DNA from: DATDIC01 sp963777625
GTDB lineage: Bacteria; Pseudomonadota; Alphaproteobacteria; Acetobacterales; Acetobacteraceae
Assembly: GCA_963777625.1 (NCBI GenBank)
Contig: CAVZRO010000009.1
Span: 41,818 to 105,817, forward strand
Length of the DNA: 64,000 bases
Direction: 5' to 3'
The number at the start of each line of letters is the position of its first letter. The first letter of the stretch is position 1. This document shows positions 19,239 to 29,045 of the stretch, one piece after another. A program made the translations under genes and the position numbers. The notes beneath the pieces were generated by a model, which ran no database searches, had not been told where the DNA came from, and saw only the letters and a list, made by a program, of their open reading frames with translations.

Positions 19239-20207
19239 TGGCGTTCACATATCTGATGCTGCCGCCGCAGACAGACGTGACGCGGGAATGGGGCAAGCGA
19301 CTGGCCGCCGAATTGCCTTCGGTGCGCGTGGTGGTGGCGGAAGACGAGCAGACCGCGGAGCGGGAAATTGCGTCGGCGGAGGCTGCCTACGGCGGACCGG
19401 CGCCGAGCCTGCTGGCGAGGGCGGCCCGGCTGCGCTGGCTGCAATCGCCGCAGGCCGCTCCACCGGCCGGCTATTACTATAAAGAACTGATCGAGCACTC
19501 GGGTGGTCGTCACCAACATGCGGGAGATCTACAACGACCATATCGGTGCGCACATCATGGCCTTCGTGCTGGCATTCGCGCGCGATTTCCAGACCTATAT
19601 CCCGCAGCAGCTTCGCCGGGAGTGGAAGCCGCGCCGGCTGGACTCGGGCGTGGTGCATCTTGCCGAGGCAACGGCGCTGATCGTGGGCGTCGGCGGAATC
19701 GGGGCTGAAGCGGCGCGACTGGCCGCTTCGTTCGGCATGCGGGTGCTGGCGACGGATGCGCGTCGGAAACAGCCGCCGGCGGGCGTCGCCGAACTGCACC
19801 CGCCGGACGCGCTGGATTCACTGCTGCCGCGCGCCGATTTCGTGATTCTGACGGTGCCACACACCCCGGCCACCGAGGGCTTCATGAACCGGGAGCGGTT
19901 CCGGCGGATGAAACCGACCAGTTTCTTTATCAATATCGGTCGCGGCAAGACCACGCGCCTGGATGATCTGGTGGCCGCGCTGCGGGCGAAAGAGATCGCC
20001 GGTGCCGGCCTGGATGTGTTCGAGACGGAGCCGCTGCCCGCCGAACATCCGCTTTGGACCATGCCGGGTGTGCTGATCACGCCGCACACGGCGGGGTTCG
20101 GCCCGCACCTGGATGAGCGGCGGTTTCAGATCATACTGGATAATTGTCGCGCCTTCGAGAGCGGCGGTATGCTGCGGAACATGGTGGACAAGGCGAACTG
20201 GTTCTGA
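19238..20207 (+). CDS. D-2-hydroxyacid dehydrogenase, NAD-dependent, frameshifted
   Basis: Reductase of the D-isomer-specific 2-hydroxyacid dehydrogenase family. It starts at 19238 (MAFTYLMLPPQTD) within the stop of the preceding gene, so the two are coupled. The frame changes near 19501 between YKELIEHS and VVVTNMREIYNDHI; one extra G explains it. The Rossmann motif is GVGGIGAEAARLA, with NIGRGKTTRLDDLV, the catalytic Glu in FETEPLP and His in ITPHTAGF. The corrected length of about 322 residues is normal. Linked to the DSD1-type enzyme it may reduce the 2-oxo acid formed by an aldol cleavage; this is inference. Confidence 0.86.
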
Positions 20208-20367
20208 TCGTCATCGCCGGAGCCTTGATCGAGATCAGAGTCGGGGCGGCTGGAATTCCGCACGCAACCGTGATGCTGCGCCATGCCAACGGATCGGCTC
20301 CAGCCACATTTTATGCTGCATCCGCGCATGAACCCGATGCGTCAATGATCGAAAGGACCTCACCGCG

Positions 20368-20661
20368 ATGACACGAACAATGCGCTTTGCCGTCGTCCTT
20401 GGCAGTGTGGCGCTGTTGGCCGGCTGCGGCACAAGCGAACCTGGGCGGACTGTGGGCGGCGCCGGCGTCGGTGCTGGCACGGGGGCGCTCGCAGGAGCGA
20501 TTGCCGGGCCTCCCGGCGCGGTCGTGGGGGCAGCGGTCGGGGCCGGCGTCGGCGCTGTCGGCGGGGCTGCTACCACGCCCAGTCAGGTGAACCTAGGCAA
20601 GCCGGTTTACGACCAACCGATGCATGTCGGAAATGCCCAGTACAGCCCGCCGGCGCAGTAA
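20368..20661 (+). CDS. Glycine-zipper lipoprotein
   Basis: A 97-residue secreted protein with a lipoprotein signal peptide ending in the lipobox LLAGC (Cys about residue 21). The next 45 residues are a glycine-zipper membrane segment (repeated G-A-G-x-G spacing), like the slime/osmotic-stress lipoproteins. It ends with a short polar tail. It probably sits at the outer membrane. Function is unknown. It stands alone and faces the CBS gene. Confidence 0.8.
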   Translation: MTRTMRFAVVLGSVALLAGCGTSEPGRTVGGAGVGAGTGALAGAIAGPPGAVVGAAVGAGVGAVGGAATTPSQVNLGKPVYDQPMHVGNAQYSPPAQ

Positions 20662-20682
20662 TTGCAGGCGACAGCACGGATT

Positions 20683-20703
20683 ATGGCCGGCTTGTCCGGC
20701 CAT
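20683..20703. terminator. Hairpin between convergent genes
   Basis: Perfect 8-bp stem ATGGCCGG/CCGGCCAT with a CTTGT loop between the convergent lipoprotein and CBS genes. No T tract follows on either strand, so termination is only suggested. Confidence 0.45.
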
Positions 20704-20765
20704 CCCGTTATTGATGTTGTGGCAGGAAACACGATGAGTCCGTGCTGGCCTGCAACGAAGCGGAT

Positions 20766-21203
20766 TTAGGCGGAGCCTGAAACATACGTCTTCAGGCTCT
20801 CCACCTCGTGTTCCTGTTCCATGATGCGGGCTTTGACGACGTCCCCGATGCTGATGACGCCGATCAATTCGCCGCGATCCAAAACGGGCATGTGGCGGAA
20901 TCGACCGACGGTCATTTCCCGCATCGCGTCCGCGATGCTCGTGCCTGGAGTGGCAGTGCGAAGGGCCCGCGTCATCAACTGACCGGCCGTCATGTCCAGG
21001 GTACGCGCACCGTTCGCTGCCAGGCTGCGAACGATATCACGCTCACTGACGATACCAAGCAACTGCTCCACGCGGTCCTGCACCAGTACCGCGCCGATCC
21101 GCTTTGCGGACAAGAGGTCGGCCACCTCCGCGATTCGAGCTGTCGGGGCGACGGTGACCACGTGATGACCCTTGTGCGTCAGGATTGCCGCAACGGTCGT
21201 CAT
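20766..21203 (-). CDS. Tandem CBS-domain protein
   Basis: A 145-residue protein made of two CBS domains and nothing else. Both repeats are visible: VAPTARIAEVADLL through SERDIVRSLA, and TATPGTSIADAMREM through ISIGDVVKARI. Such stand-alone CBS proteins bind adenine nucleotides as energy sensors. The start at 21203 (MTTVAAIL) has AAGGAGG nine bases upstream; the ATG at 21221 would place that site inside the gene. No partner is evident nearby. Confidence 0.9.
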   Translation of the reverse strand: MTTVAAILTHKGHHVVTVAPTARIAEVADLLSAKRIGAVLVQDRVEQLLGIVSERDIVRSLAANGARTLDMTAGQLMTRALRTATPGTSIADAMREMTVGRFRHMPVLDRGELIGVISIGDVVKARIMEQEHEVESLKTYVSGSA

Positions 21204-21304
21204 GGCTGTTGCCTCCTTCATTCATCAAACCGCTACCATGCGCCGGCGCGCGAGCTAACGCAAAAAACAGCCGTGCAGTGCAGCAATTTTGCCGAAGGCC
21301 TGGT

Positions 21305-22357
21305 TTATGCTGGCGCAGACGCGGCTTCGCGCGACGCGTCCGACCGATGTCCTTGCTGGTGGAAATAATTCGCCCGATAAAATTCCAGGATCAGGTCGCG
21401 GTACACGGCCCGCGGATAGCGTGGCGGGTTGTCTGCCCCCGTACAGGACGGCAGCGGTTCGATCACCGCATCCGGATTGGGACTATGGAAGTATGCGATC
21501 GAATAACGATCCGTGCCCGATTCGTTCAGGACGCCATGCGGCGTCGACAGGAAGCGCTCGTTCGACCAGCGACGCATCATGTTGCCGAGATTTATCAGGA
21601 ACGTCCCGGGTAGGACGGGCGGCGGAAACCATTCACCGGACGGCAGCCGCACCGCGAGTCCGGGAACGTCGGTGCGTGCCAGAGCCGTCATGAAACTGTT
21701 GTCGGTGTGGGGCGCCTGGCCGAACAGATTGTCTTCATCCGGGTCCTGCGGCGGGTAATGCAGGAAGCGCAGATTGGCATGCCCCTCATTGGCGAAGAAC
21801 TGGGCGAAATAGTCGGCCGGCATGCCGAGGGCCACGGCAAATCCTGGCAGCATCCGGTCGCACATGCGATTGAGAGCGTGGAAATAGGCCATCATGTCCG
21901 GCTGCAGGTCGGGCATGTGTTCCGGCCACTGATTGCGTCCGCGCAGAGCTTTTCCCGCCACGACGTCCGGATGCTCCGGCTGGCGGTCGTGACTGATGAA
22001 AAAGCTTTCATTCTGATTCGGCCGGGTGGCCTTGTGCACCGTTGATGCGGCCTGGACCGAGGCGTTCATCGGCAGATAACCGATATTGTTCGCATTCAGC
22101 CGCAGCTTCAGCTTCTGTTCGAGTGGCAATGCGTGAAACCGGCGAGACGCAGCAAAAGCACGCGCCACGATCTCGTCAGGCACGCCGTGGTTCAGCGCGT
22201 AAAAGAACCCTACGTCCTCGCAGGCTTGCTTCACCTGGGCGGCTAGATGCTCCAGTGCTCCCGGGGTGCCGGCAAAATACGGCCCATAATCTACCACCGG
22301 GATTTTCCGGGCCGCGTCGGTGAAATCGTGCACCGCGTGCTGCCTGAACAAATTCAT
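21305..22357 (-). CDS. 2-oxoglutarate/Fe(II)-type oxygenase, isopenicillin N synthase-like
   Basis: Non-haem iron oxygenase of the IPNS/ACC-oxidase family. The 350-residue protein has the N-terminal DIOX_N region (IPVVDYGPYFAG, GFFYALNHGVPD), iron ligands in APHTDNSFM (HxD) and STPHGVLN, and the co-substrate arginine in RYSIAYFHSP. The length is full. It lies 19 bp downstream of the ACC deaminase gene on the same strand, so they probably form an operon. The substrate is unknown. Confidence 0.88.
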   Translation of the reverse strand: MNLFRQHAVHDFTDAARKIPVVDYGPYFAGTPGALEHLAAQVKQACEDVGFFYALNHGVPDEIVARAFAASRRFHALPLEQKLKLRLNANNIGYLPMNASVQAASTVHKATRPNQNESFFISHDRQPEHPDVVAGKALRGRNQWPEHMPDLQPDMMAYFHALNRMCDRMLPGFAVALGMPADYFAQFFANEGHANLRFLHYPPQDPDEDNLFGQAPHTDNSFMTALARTDVPGLAVRLPSGEWFPPPVLPGTFLINLGNMMRRWSNERFLSTPHGVLNESGTDRYSIAYFHSPNPDAVIEPLPSCTGADNPPRYPRAVYRDLILEFYRANYFHQQGHRSDASREAASAPA

Positions 22358-22376
22358 GTGCGCTTCCTCTGCCTTC

Positions 22377-23390
22377 TCAGGCGAACGCCCGGTGATACGC
22401 GTTCACGGCCGGTCCGCCGCCGAGATGAACGTATAACACGGTGCTGCCGCGCGCGATTTCTCCGGACCGGGCCATCGCGATCAGCCCGGCCATCGATTTC
22501 CCCTCATAGACGGGATCGGTGATCATCCCTTCCAACCGGGCCGCCAGTCTGATCGCCTCGATTGTCGCGTCGTCCGGCAGGCCGTAATCCGGGCCGGCAA
22601 AGCGCGGATCGATCACGATGTCCGCGTCGCGGATTTCGGTCCGCAGCTCAATCAGCTCCGCGGTGGCGCGGGCGATCTTGCTCACTGCCTGCCGCGTCAT
22701 GTCCGCATTGGCCGCGGTGTCTATACCGATCAGGCGGCGTGGTCGGTCCTGGGCGGCAAAGCCAACGACCATTCCCGCCTGCGTGGAGCCGGTGCAGGTC
22801 GCGGTGATGACAGTATCGAAGAAGACCGAATGCGACTTTTCCTGCTCCGCGAGTTCATCGGCGAAATGCGCGTAACCCAGGCCGCCGAGCCGGTGGTCGG
22901 AGGCACCCGCGGGAATTGCGTAAGGTTTGCCTCCTTCCCGCCGGATCTGGTCCAGCGCCTGTTCCCAGGTGTCCTTAACCGCGGTGGAATAGCCGTGACC
23001 TTCCAGAACGGTTTCCGCGCCCATCAGCCGGGACAGCAGGATGTTGCCGACCTTGTCGTAGACGGGGTCGTCCCATTCGGTCCAAACCTCCTGAACCAGT
23101 CGGCAGCGCATGCCCAGCACGGCAGCCACCGCGGCCACCTGCCGCGTGTGATTCGACTGGATGTTGCCGATCGAAACCAGCGTGTCGCAGCCCTGCTGCA
23201 ACGCTTCGGCGGCGAGGAATTCCAGCTTGCGGATCTTATTGCCGCCGAACGCCAGGCCAGAGGAAACATCGTCGCGCTTGGCCCAGACCTCGAGCCCGAG
23301 TTCAGCGGACAGCCTGTTCAACCGGTGCAGCGGTGAGGGGAAGAAGGCGAGCGATTGATGGCGGAAACGCCGCTTCAGGTCGAGGGGCAT
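22377..23390 (-). CDS. acdS: 1-aminocyclopropane-1-carboxylate deaminase
   Basis: PLP enzyme that opens ACC to 2-oxobutyrate and ammonia; plant-associated bacteria use it to lower host ethylene. The 337-residue length is that of AcdS (338). The PLP lysine lies in AFGGNKIRKLE, and long matches include SIGNIQSNHTRQVAAVAA and AGASDHRLGGLGY. Two residues that separate ACC deaminase from D-cysteine desulfhydrase are the ACC-deaminase type: Glu in DPVYEGKS and Leu in YVHLGGG. The ATG at 23390 gives MPLDLKRRFRHQ. The partner oxygenase downstream is unusual. Confidence 0.88.
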   Translation of the reverse strand: MPLDLKRRFRHQSLAFFPSPLHRLNRLSAELGLEVWAKRDDVSSGLAFGGNKIRKLEFLAAEALQQGCDTLVSIGNIQSNHTRQVAAVAAVLGMRCRLVQEVWTEWDDPVYDKVGNILLSRLMGAETVLEGHGYSTAVKDTWEQALDQIRREGGKPYAIPAGASDHRLGGLGYAHFADELAEQEKSHSVFFDTVITATCTGSTQAGMVVGFAAQDRPRRLIGIDTAANADMTRQAVSKIARATAELIELRTEIRDADIVIDPRFAGPDYGLPDDATIEAIRLAARLEGMITDPVYEGKSMAGLIAMARSGEIARGSTVLYVHLGGGPAVNAYHRAFA

Positions 23391-23415
23391 CGAGAAGCTC
23401 CATGGCCGGCTACGT

Positions 23416-23995
23416 TCACCTCCGTATCAGGACCGCGGGCTGTTCGTCACGTAGCGAGGGATGATGCACCAGCCCCGGCAGCAACTCCGGCCATTCCCAC
23501 CGCTCGGACGCAAACAAGGCCCGCATGGCAGTGAGCGGGCAGTCGAAGGGTGGCCCGCCTGGCTGTCCGGTTTGCATGAACAGCGCGAACAACTGGCCGC
23601 CCGGCCGCAGCCAGTCCACCAAGCGCTGCTCGTAATCCGCCAGGAGCGCGGGAGGTAATGCGCATAGGCAGGTCTGGTCGTAGATTGCGTCGAACGGCTC
23701 GTCTGGGCGTCCACGCGAACAGGTCCGTCTCGATCGCCTGCGCCGTCGGCGGCAACCGAGATCGCTGCGCTTCAACGGCTGTCGGCGACACGTCCAGAAC
23801 CGTGACATCGAAACCCGCTTCAGCGAGCGCCAATGGTTCCGCGCTCCGCCCGGCGCCGGGGACGAGAATACGGCAGGGTGCCAAGGTTCCGTCTGCCCGC
23901 CACGCCAGGAAGGCCGGGTTGAGCGACGGCCGCTCCCACCTCGTAGTGCCCGCCTGATAGCGGCCTTCCCAGTCGATGGCCTGGGTTCCGCTCAC
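23416..23995 (-). CDS. SAM-dependent methyltransferase, thiopurine methyltransferase-like, frameshifted
   Basis: Class I methyltransferase of the TPMT family. It begins at a GTG at 23995 (SGTQAIDWEGRYQAG), overlapping the ygfZ stop by GTGA. The SAM-binding motif is RILVPGAGRSAEPLAL. The frame changes near 23708: the first ends at DLFAWTP and the second resumes DEPFDAIYDQTCLCALPP and continues to the stop at 23416. One extra C restores a protein of about 192 residues, the family length. Members methylate thiol, selenium or tellurium compounds; the substrate here is unknown. Confidence 0.82.
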
Positions 23996-24807
23996 GCCGC
24001 CGGCTCCGGAAGGCGCATCCAGGCGGGAATGCGGGGGATGAGGTGGGCGCTGTCGCACGTAAGCGCCTCATGTAGCGCGCCCAGGCGGAGGGCGGCCATG
24101 CCGCGCCCGTCACGGCCGGAGCGCATAGTGCCGACCTCGATCCCGTTGCGCAGCGCCGGGGTGCCAGGGGCGGGCAGGGGGCCGTCCACTTCTACCGGCA
24201 CGAGGCGCCGCTTCAACAGGCCGCGGTACTTGGTGCGCGCCGTCAACTCCTGGCCCATGTAGCAGCCCTTGGTCCAGGAGATGCCGTTCAGCTCATCGAA
24301 GCCGGCCTCCAGCAGGACCGTCTTTTCCGGTTCCAGGTCGCGAGACCCATCGGGCAGGCCGAGGTCCAGGCGGTGCAGGTCCCAGTCCTCAAAGCTGGCG
24401 TCAACAGGTAAGATTTCGGACGATAGGATCCGGTATCCGGCTTCCGGGAGGCGGGGGTCCGGAGCACTCAACGGCCTAGCTGCCGGGGAGCCGTTCCACA
24501 CTGCGTACACGCGTACATCGTCACGGCGGGCGATCGCGATTTTCGATCGCAGTTTGAACCGCGACAGGCGCTGGATGAGGGCGGTGGCTTGAGGTGCCTC
24601 GCAGTCCAGCAGCAACCGGTCACCGTCGCTCAGGATGAAGAAATCCGCCAGCCATTTGCCTTGCGGCGAGAGAAAAGCGGCCCACACCGCTCGGTCCGGT
24701 GCCGCCTGGTTCACGTCATTCGATACGAGCCCTTGCAGGAAGCTGATCCGGTCTTCCCCGCTGACCTCGATCACGCTTCGGTCCGGCAGCTCCGCGCATA
24801 GCGTCAT
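23992..24807 (-). CDS. ygfZ: Folate-binding Fe-S cluster assembly protein YgfZ
   Basis: GcvT-like protein that helps maintain some [4Fe-4S] enzymes through folate. The 271-residue protein shows the diagnostic motif KGCYMGQELTAR, with the conserved cysteine, near residue 180, and the GcvT-type start (VIEVSGEDRISFLQGLVSNDV). The gene is intact and starts at 24807. It is translationally coupled to the methyltransferase gene below it. Confidence 0.93.
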   Translation of the reverse strand: MTLCAELPDRSVIEVSGEDRISFLQGLVSNDVNQAAPDRAVWAAFLSPQGKWLADFFILSDGDRLLLDCEAPQATALIQRLSRFKLRSKIAIARRDDVRVYAVWNGSPAARPLSAPDPRLPEAGYRILSSEILPVDASFEDWDLHRLDLGLPDGSRDLEPEKTVLLEAGFDELNGISWTKGCYMGQELTARTKYRGLLKRRLVPVEVDGPLPAPGTPALRNGIEVGTMRSGRDGRGMAALRLGALHEALTCDSAHLIPRIPAWMRLPEPAA

Positions 24808-24890
24808 GGCAGCAGGGTGGCCTTTCTGGCGGCGAGGCTCAAGCAGCTATCGCAGCGGGCGCCGCAGATCCTGCGCACTACACATGGACA

Positions 24891-26819
24891 TCAGCCCGGT
24901 TGCGGTGCAGGCCCCAGGCCGCCGGCCGGTGGGGTCGGCGCGGCCGGACGCGTGGTGGTCGGCACGGAAGCGCGCCGGTTCTCTGGGGCCGGCTCATCGA
25001 CCACCTTGCGGATGACCGGTTCGCCACGCAGCACGGTGCGGATCTCGTCGCCGTTCAGCGTCTCATGCTCAAGCAGCCCGCGCGCGAGGCGGTGTAACTC
25101 CTCAACGTTCTCGGTCAGGATGCGCTTCGCTTTCGAATACGCGTGATCGATGATGTCCTTGATCTCGGCGTCGATCTCCCGCGCCGTCGCCTCGGAGACG
25201 TTCTTGTTCTGCGTCAGGGAATGGCCGACGAAGATTTCCTGGCTGTTGTCACCGTAGGCGATCATGCCGAGCTTGTCGCTCATGCCCCACTCGGTGATCA
25301 TCCGGCGGGCCTGGTCGGTAGCCATCTTGATATCGCCGGCCGCGCCATTGGAGACCTTGTCGGGGCCGAAGATGATTTCTTCCGCCGCGCGGCCGCCCAT
25401 CGCCATGGTCAGCTCGGAAAGCAGCTTGGACTTCGATTTAGAGTAACGGTCGCCTTCCGGGAAACTCATGACGAGGCCGAGCGCGCGGCCGCGTGGAATG
25501 ATGGTGGCCTTGTGCACCGGGTCGCACTCCGGCTCGTGCATGGCGCAGAGGGCGTGGCCGCCTTCGTGATAGGCGGTCATGCGCTTCTCCGCCTCGGACA
25601 TGACCAGCGAGCGGCGCTCGGTGCCCATCATCACCTTATCCTTGGCGTTCTCGAACTCCAGCATCGCCACCACGCGCTTGCCCATCCGTGCGGCCAGCAG
25701 CGCTGCCTCGTTCACCAGATTGGCAAGATCGGCGCCGGAGAAGCCGGGCGTGCCGCGGGCAATCACCTTCGGATCGACGTCAGAAGCCAGCGGCACCTTC
25801 CGCATGTGCACGCGCAAGATCTTTTCGCGCCCGTTCACGTCAGGATTGGGCACCACCACCTGCCGGTCGAACCGACCGGGGCGAAGCAGCGCCGGGTCGA
25901 GCACGTCGGGACGGTTGGTGGCGGCGATCAGGATGACGCCTTCGTTCAATTCGAAGCCGTCCATCTCGACCAGCATCTGGTTCAGGGTCTGCTCGCGCTC
26001 ATCGTTGCCGCCGCCGAGCCCGGCACCGCGATGCCGGCCGACCGCGTCGATCTCATCGATGAAGATGATGCAGGGGGCGTTCTTCTTGCCCTGCTCGAAC
26101 ATGTCGCGCACGCGGCTGGCGCCGACACCAACGAACATCTCGACAAAGTCCGACCCGGAGATAGTGAAGAATGGAACGTTCGCCTCGCCGGCGATGGCGC
26201 GGGCAAGGAGGGTCTTGCCGGTGCCGGGTGGGCCGACCAGCAGCACGCCTTTGGGGATCTTGCCGCCGAGCCGCTGGAACTTCTGCGGGTCCTTGAGGAA
26301 CTCCACAATCTCCTGCAGCTCGCCCTTCGCCTCATCGATGCCGGCAACATCCTCGAACGTGACTCGGCCTTGCTTTTCAGTCAGCAGCCGGGCGCGGGAC
26401 TTGCCGAATCCCATGGCGCGGCCGCCGCCGGCCTGCATCTGGCGCATGAAGAACACCCAGACGCCGATCAGCAGCAGCATCGGGAACCAGGACAGCAGAT
26501 AGTGCAGCAGCGGGTTCACGTCGGCGTCGCGTGGCTTGGCGATCACCCGCACGCCGTGGCTGGTGAGCTGGTGGACCAGCGTCGGATCATCCGGTGTGTA
26601 GGTCTCGAACGTGCGGCCGTCGTTGAGCTGGCCGGAAACGGTGCGTCCCTAAATCACCACGTCGCGCACGTGGTTCTGGTTAACCTCGTTGATGAAGTCG
26701 GAATAGGCGACCTGGGTGGCGGCAGTGTGCGTGGTCCCCGGCTGGAACAAGTTGAACAGCACCACGAGCAGCAGGGCGATGATCACCCACAGCGCGAGAT
26801 TCCGACCGAAATTACTCAT
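24891..26819 (-). CDS. ftsH: FtsH membrane AAA+ zinc protease with an in-frame amber stop
   Basis: Inner-membrane ATP-dependent protease. From the ATG at 26819 the frame encodes the first helix (LALWVIIALLLVVLFNLF), then meets TAG at 26649-26651 where the family has glutamine (VVI-stop-GRTVSG). Beyond it the frame is open to 24891 with the second helix, Walker A GPPGTGKT, Walker B IIFIDEID, the arginine-finger region NRPDVLDPALLRPGRFD and the zinc motif HEGGH. The whole is 642 codons, normal for FtsH. A C-to-T change in CAG explains the stop. FtsH is generally essential in proteobacteria, so a sequencing error is likely; re-initiation at GTG 26552 is the alternative. Confidence 0.93.
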
Positions 26820-26974
26820 GTGCGTGCCTGCTCACGTCTCAATGTCCCGGCGGACCGCGGGAAGGCCACTGCCGGCCCAGATATAGCGATGAGCAGGCGT
26901 CCGCGTTGAGTTCAACATAGGGTGTCGTACGCTCGCGCGCATCCCCGCACCTGTATCGTCGGCCGAATGGGATT

Positions 26975-28222
26975 TCATGGCGCGAAATATGGTGCCCCCG
27001 CAACCGGCCGTGCCGTCCTGAACGTAACCGCAAATGCGGCACAGACCATCCTATCAGGATAACTGATATGCGGCACGGCCACCAGCGTGCCATGCCGCCG
27101 CAGCGCCGGGAGGGTCCGCAGCACCGCCGCCGGTAGATCGGAGTATGCGCGGACGCGGGGCGTATCGTTGCCCAGGGCACCCAAAGTGAGTTCGGTCGCG
27201 GTGTGCGACGGCATATCGATGTGGAACCGACCGTCCCAGATCGTGTCGGGGCCGGCAGGGACCGGGTGTTAAATCGCGGCGATTTCGCGTACGAGCAGGA
27301 AGCGGCCCATCCGCCCGCCAGCCATCAGACGTGTTCCGCCCAGGGTGGCGGGCCGCAGCGACGCGGCAAGCGAGGCGAGCGAACGGTGCCTGGGCGGATA
27401 CGGGGCGCCGGAGACGGTTTGCATCAGCGCCGAGAGGACCTTAACCGGGAGGCTGGGTGGTTCGATCACAGCAAATCCCTCCGGCCGCACGGTGATCCTG
27501 CCCAGCAGGGAAGCCGTTTCACGTTCCTGCTCCGCGCGAAACTGACCGGTCCGGGTTGCGGCTTCGGACAGTGCCGTGGTGGCCGGGCCGCCGCCGTCGC
27601 GATCGCCGCGCAACGCTCGCAGGCGCGGGCGCAATGCATGTATATCGAGATTGGACGGGTCTTCCGCCCAGGCGATGCCAGCTTCGGTCAAGGTGTCGCG
27701 CAACCGTCCGGGTGCAACCGGCAATAACGGGCGGAGCAGGCGGACATAGGGGGTTTCGACGATCGCGGCCATGCCGGCCAATCCTGCGGGCCCACTTGCG
27801 GACAAAGCGCGCATGAGCAGCGTCTCGCTCTGATCGGCGGCATGATGGCCCAACAGCAAATGCAGAATGCCCTCGGCGCGGCAGGCTTCGAGCAGAATGG
27901 CATAGCGAGCCTGGCGTGCCCGCTCGGCCAGGGCAGGGCCGGGGTGCAGGCCAGACAGTGCCAGAACACGCGCCGGGATGCGCTGCCCCGCAAGTCGGGC
28001 CATGGTTTCCGCGGCTTCGCGCGAAGATTCCGGGCGCAATCGATGGTCTACGATCAGCGCGAGCAGACTTCCTCCGCGGCCGATCGCCCAGCGTTGCGCC
28101 AGCAGGGCCAGGGCCAGGCTGTCGGCTCCCCCGGAGACTGCAGCCGCGAGCCGTGGCGCCGGCTCGAACGGGCCGAGGGCCGCCATACGGTCCGCAAACG
28201 CCTGGTCAGACAGGGCCGGCAT
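26975..28222 (-). CDS. tilS: tRNA(Ile)-lysidine synthase with an in-frame ochre stop
   Basis: Converts the wobble C of tRNA-Ile2 to lysidine, an essential step for reading AUA codons. The start at 28222 (MPALSDQAFADRM) overlaps the upstream hydrolase stop by 17 bp. The PP-loop motif is AVSGGADSLAL, followed by HLLLGHHAADQSETLLMR. At 27269-27271 a TAA interrupts the frame after LVREIAAI; the same frame then encodes the normal C-terminal domain (HPVPAGPDTIWDGRF onward) to 26975. One C-to-T change in CAA explains it. The corrected length is about 415 residues, the usual size. Because the gene is essential, an error in the sequence is the best explanation. Confidence 0.9.
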
Positions 28223-29045
28223 TCGTGCGGCGGCAGAATTGGCCAATCGCGTCGATGGTCGCGGCTGTCGCCTCGAGATGCGGGGCATGACCACAGTCCA
28301 GCATGACCGTCCGCACCGCCGCCGGGATCATTTGTTCGGCGAGCGCCGGCTGCGCTTCGGTGCCATATGGATCGTTCCGCCCCTGCACAATCAGCACCGG
28401 GACGTGAACCTGTCCGAGTTCACCGGTCAGATCGAAACGTTGCCGGAATGCAGGGTCGAGCCAGGCGCCGCTCCAGCCGTTAAACGCCATGTCCGGGTAC
28501 GCGTGGTGCCGCGCCAGCCGCTGGCGAAGTTGCCCGCTCGCGTCGTCGGCAGCGATCCGACGGATGCTCGCGGTCGTGACGTCTTCCACGAAGAAATGAG
28601 GCGCCAGCAGCGCCAGCCCGCGAACCCGAGGATCTCCCCGGCTGGCATAGATCGTTGCGATTGAAGCGCCGTCGGAATGGCCGACCAGGATGCCGGTACG
28701 GATCGCGGCAACATCAAGAATTGCCGGCAGCACGCGATGTGCTTCACGGTGCATGTAGTCGAGCGGCCAGGGCAGCGGGGCGGGATCGGAATGGCCGTAA
28801 CCGAAGCGCGACCAGGCGAACACGCCGCAGCCGGTCGCGATAACCAGATCTCGCGGAAAGTCGCGCCAGAGGCTTATCGAACCGAGTCCCTCGTGCAGCA
28901 GGACGAGACTCGGCGCTTCCGTCGCCGCCGGTCCCCACCATGCCGCCTCGACCGTGCCTTCGTAGTCCTCGCCGCGGATCCGCAGGCGGAGTGGGCGATG
29001 CGAAACCGCCTCCCTCGCTTCCTCCTGCGGGCGCTCCGCGCTCAT
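28206..29045 (-). CDS. Alpha/beta-fold hydrolase
   Basis: A 279-residue serine hydrolase with the nucleophile elbow VGHSDGAS, an acid residue in QGRNDPYG and the catalytic His in DCGHAPHLE. The oxyanion region is LLHEGLGSISLW. The start at 29045 overlaps the CoA-ligase stop by ATGA. Coupling to an aryl-CoA ligase suggests it acts on aromatic esters or CoA thioesters; this is inference. Confidence 0.88.
   Translation of the reverse strand: MSAERPQEEAREAVSHRPLRLRIRGEDYEGTVEAAWWGPAATEAPSLVLLHEGLGSISLWRDFPRDLVIATGCGVFAWSRFGYGHSDPAPLPWPLDYMHREAHRVLPAILDVAAIRTGILVGHSDGASIATIYASRGDPRVRGLALLAPHFFVEDVTTASIRRIAADDASGQLRQRLARHHAYPDMAFNGWSGAWLDPAFRQRFDLTGELGQVHVPVLIVQGRNDPYGTEAQPALAEQMIPAAVRTVMLDCGHAPHLEATAATIDAIGQFCRRTNAGPV

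Noticed and set aside
20770..20800. Inverted repeat GAGCCTGAA/TTCAGGCTC near the end of the CBS gene
   Set aside because: It lies inside conserved coding sequence and has no T tract; probably chance.
25143..26909. Long plus-strand ORF of 588 codons opposite ftsH
   Set aside because: Antisense shadow of the conserved FtsH gene, rich in His/Asp/Val with no family.
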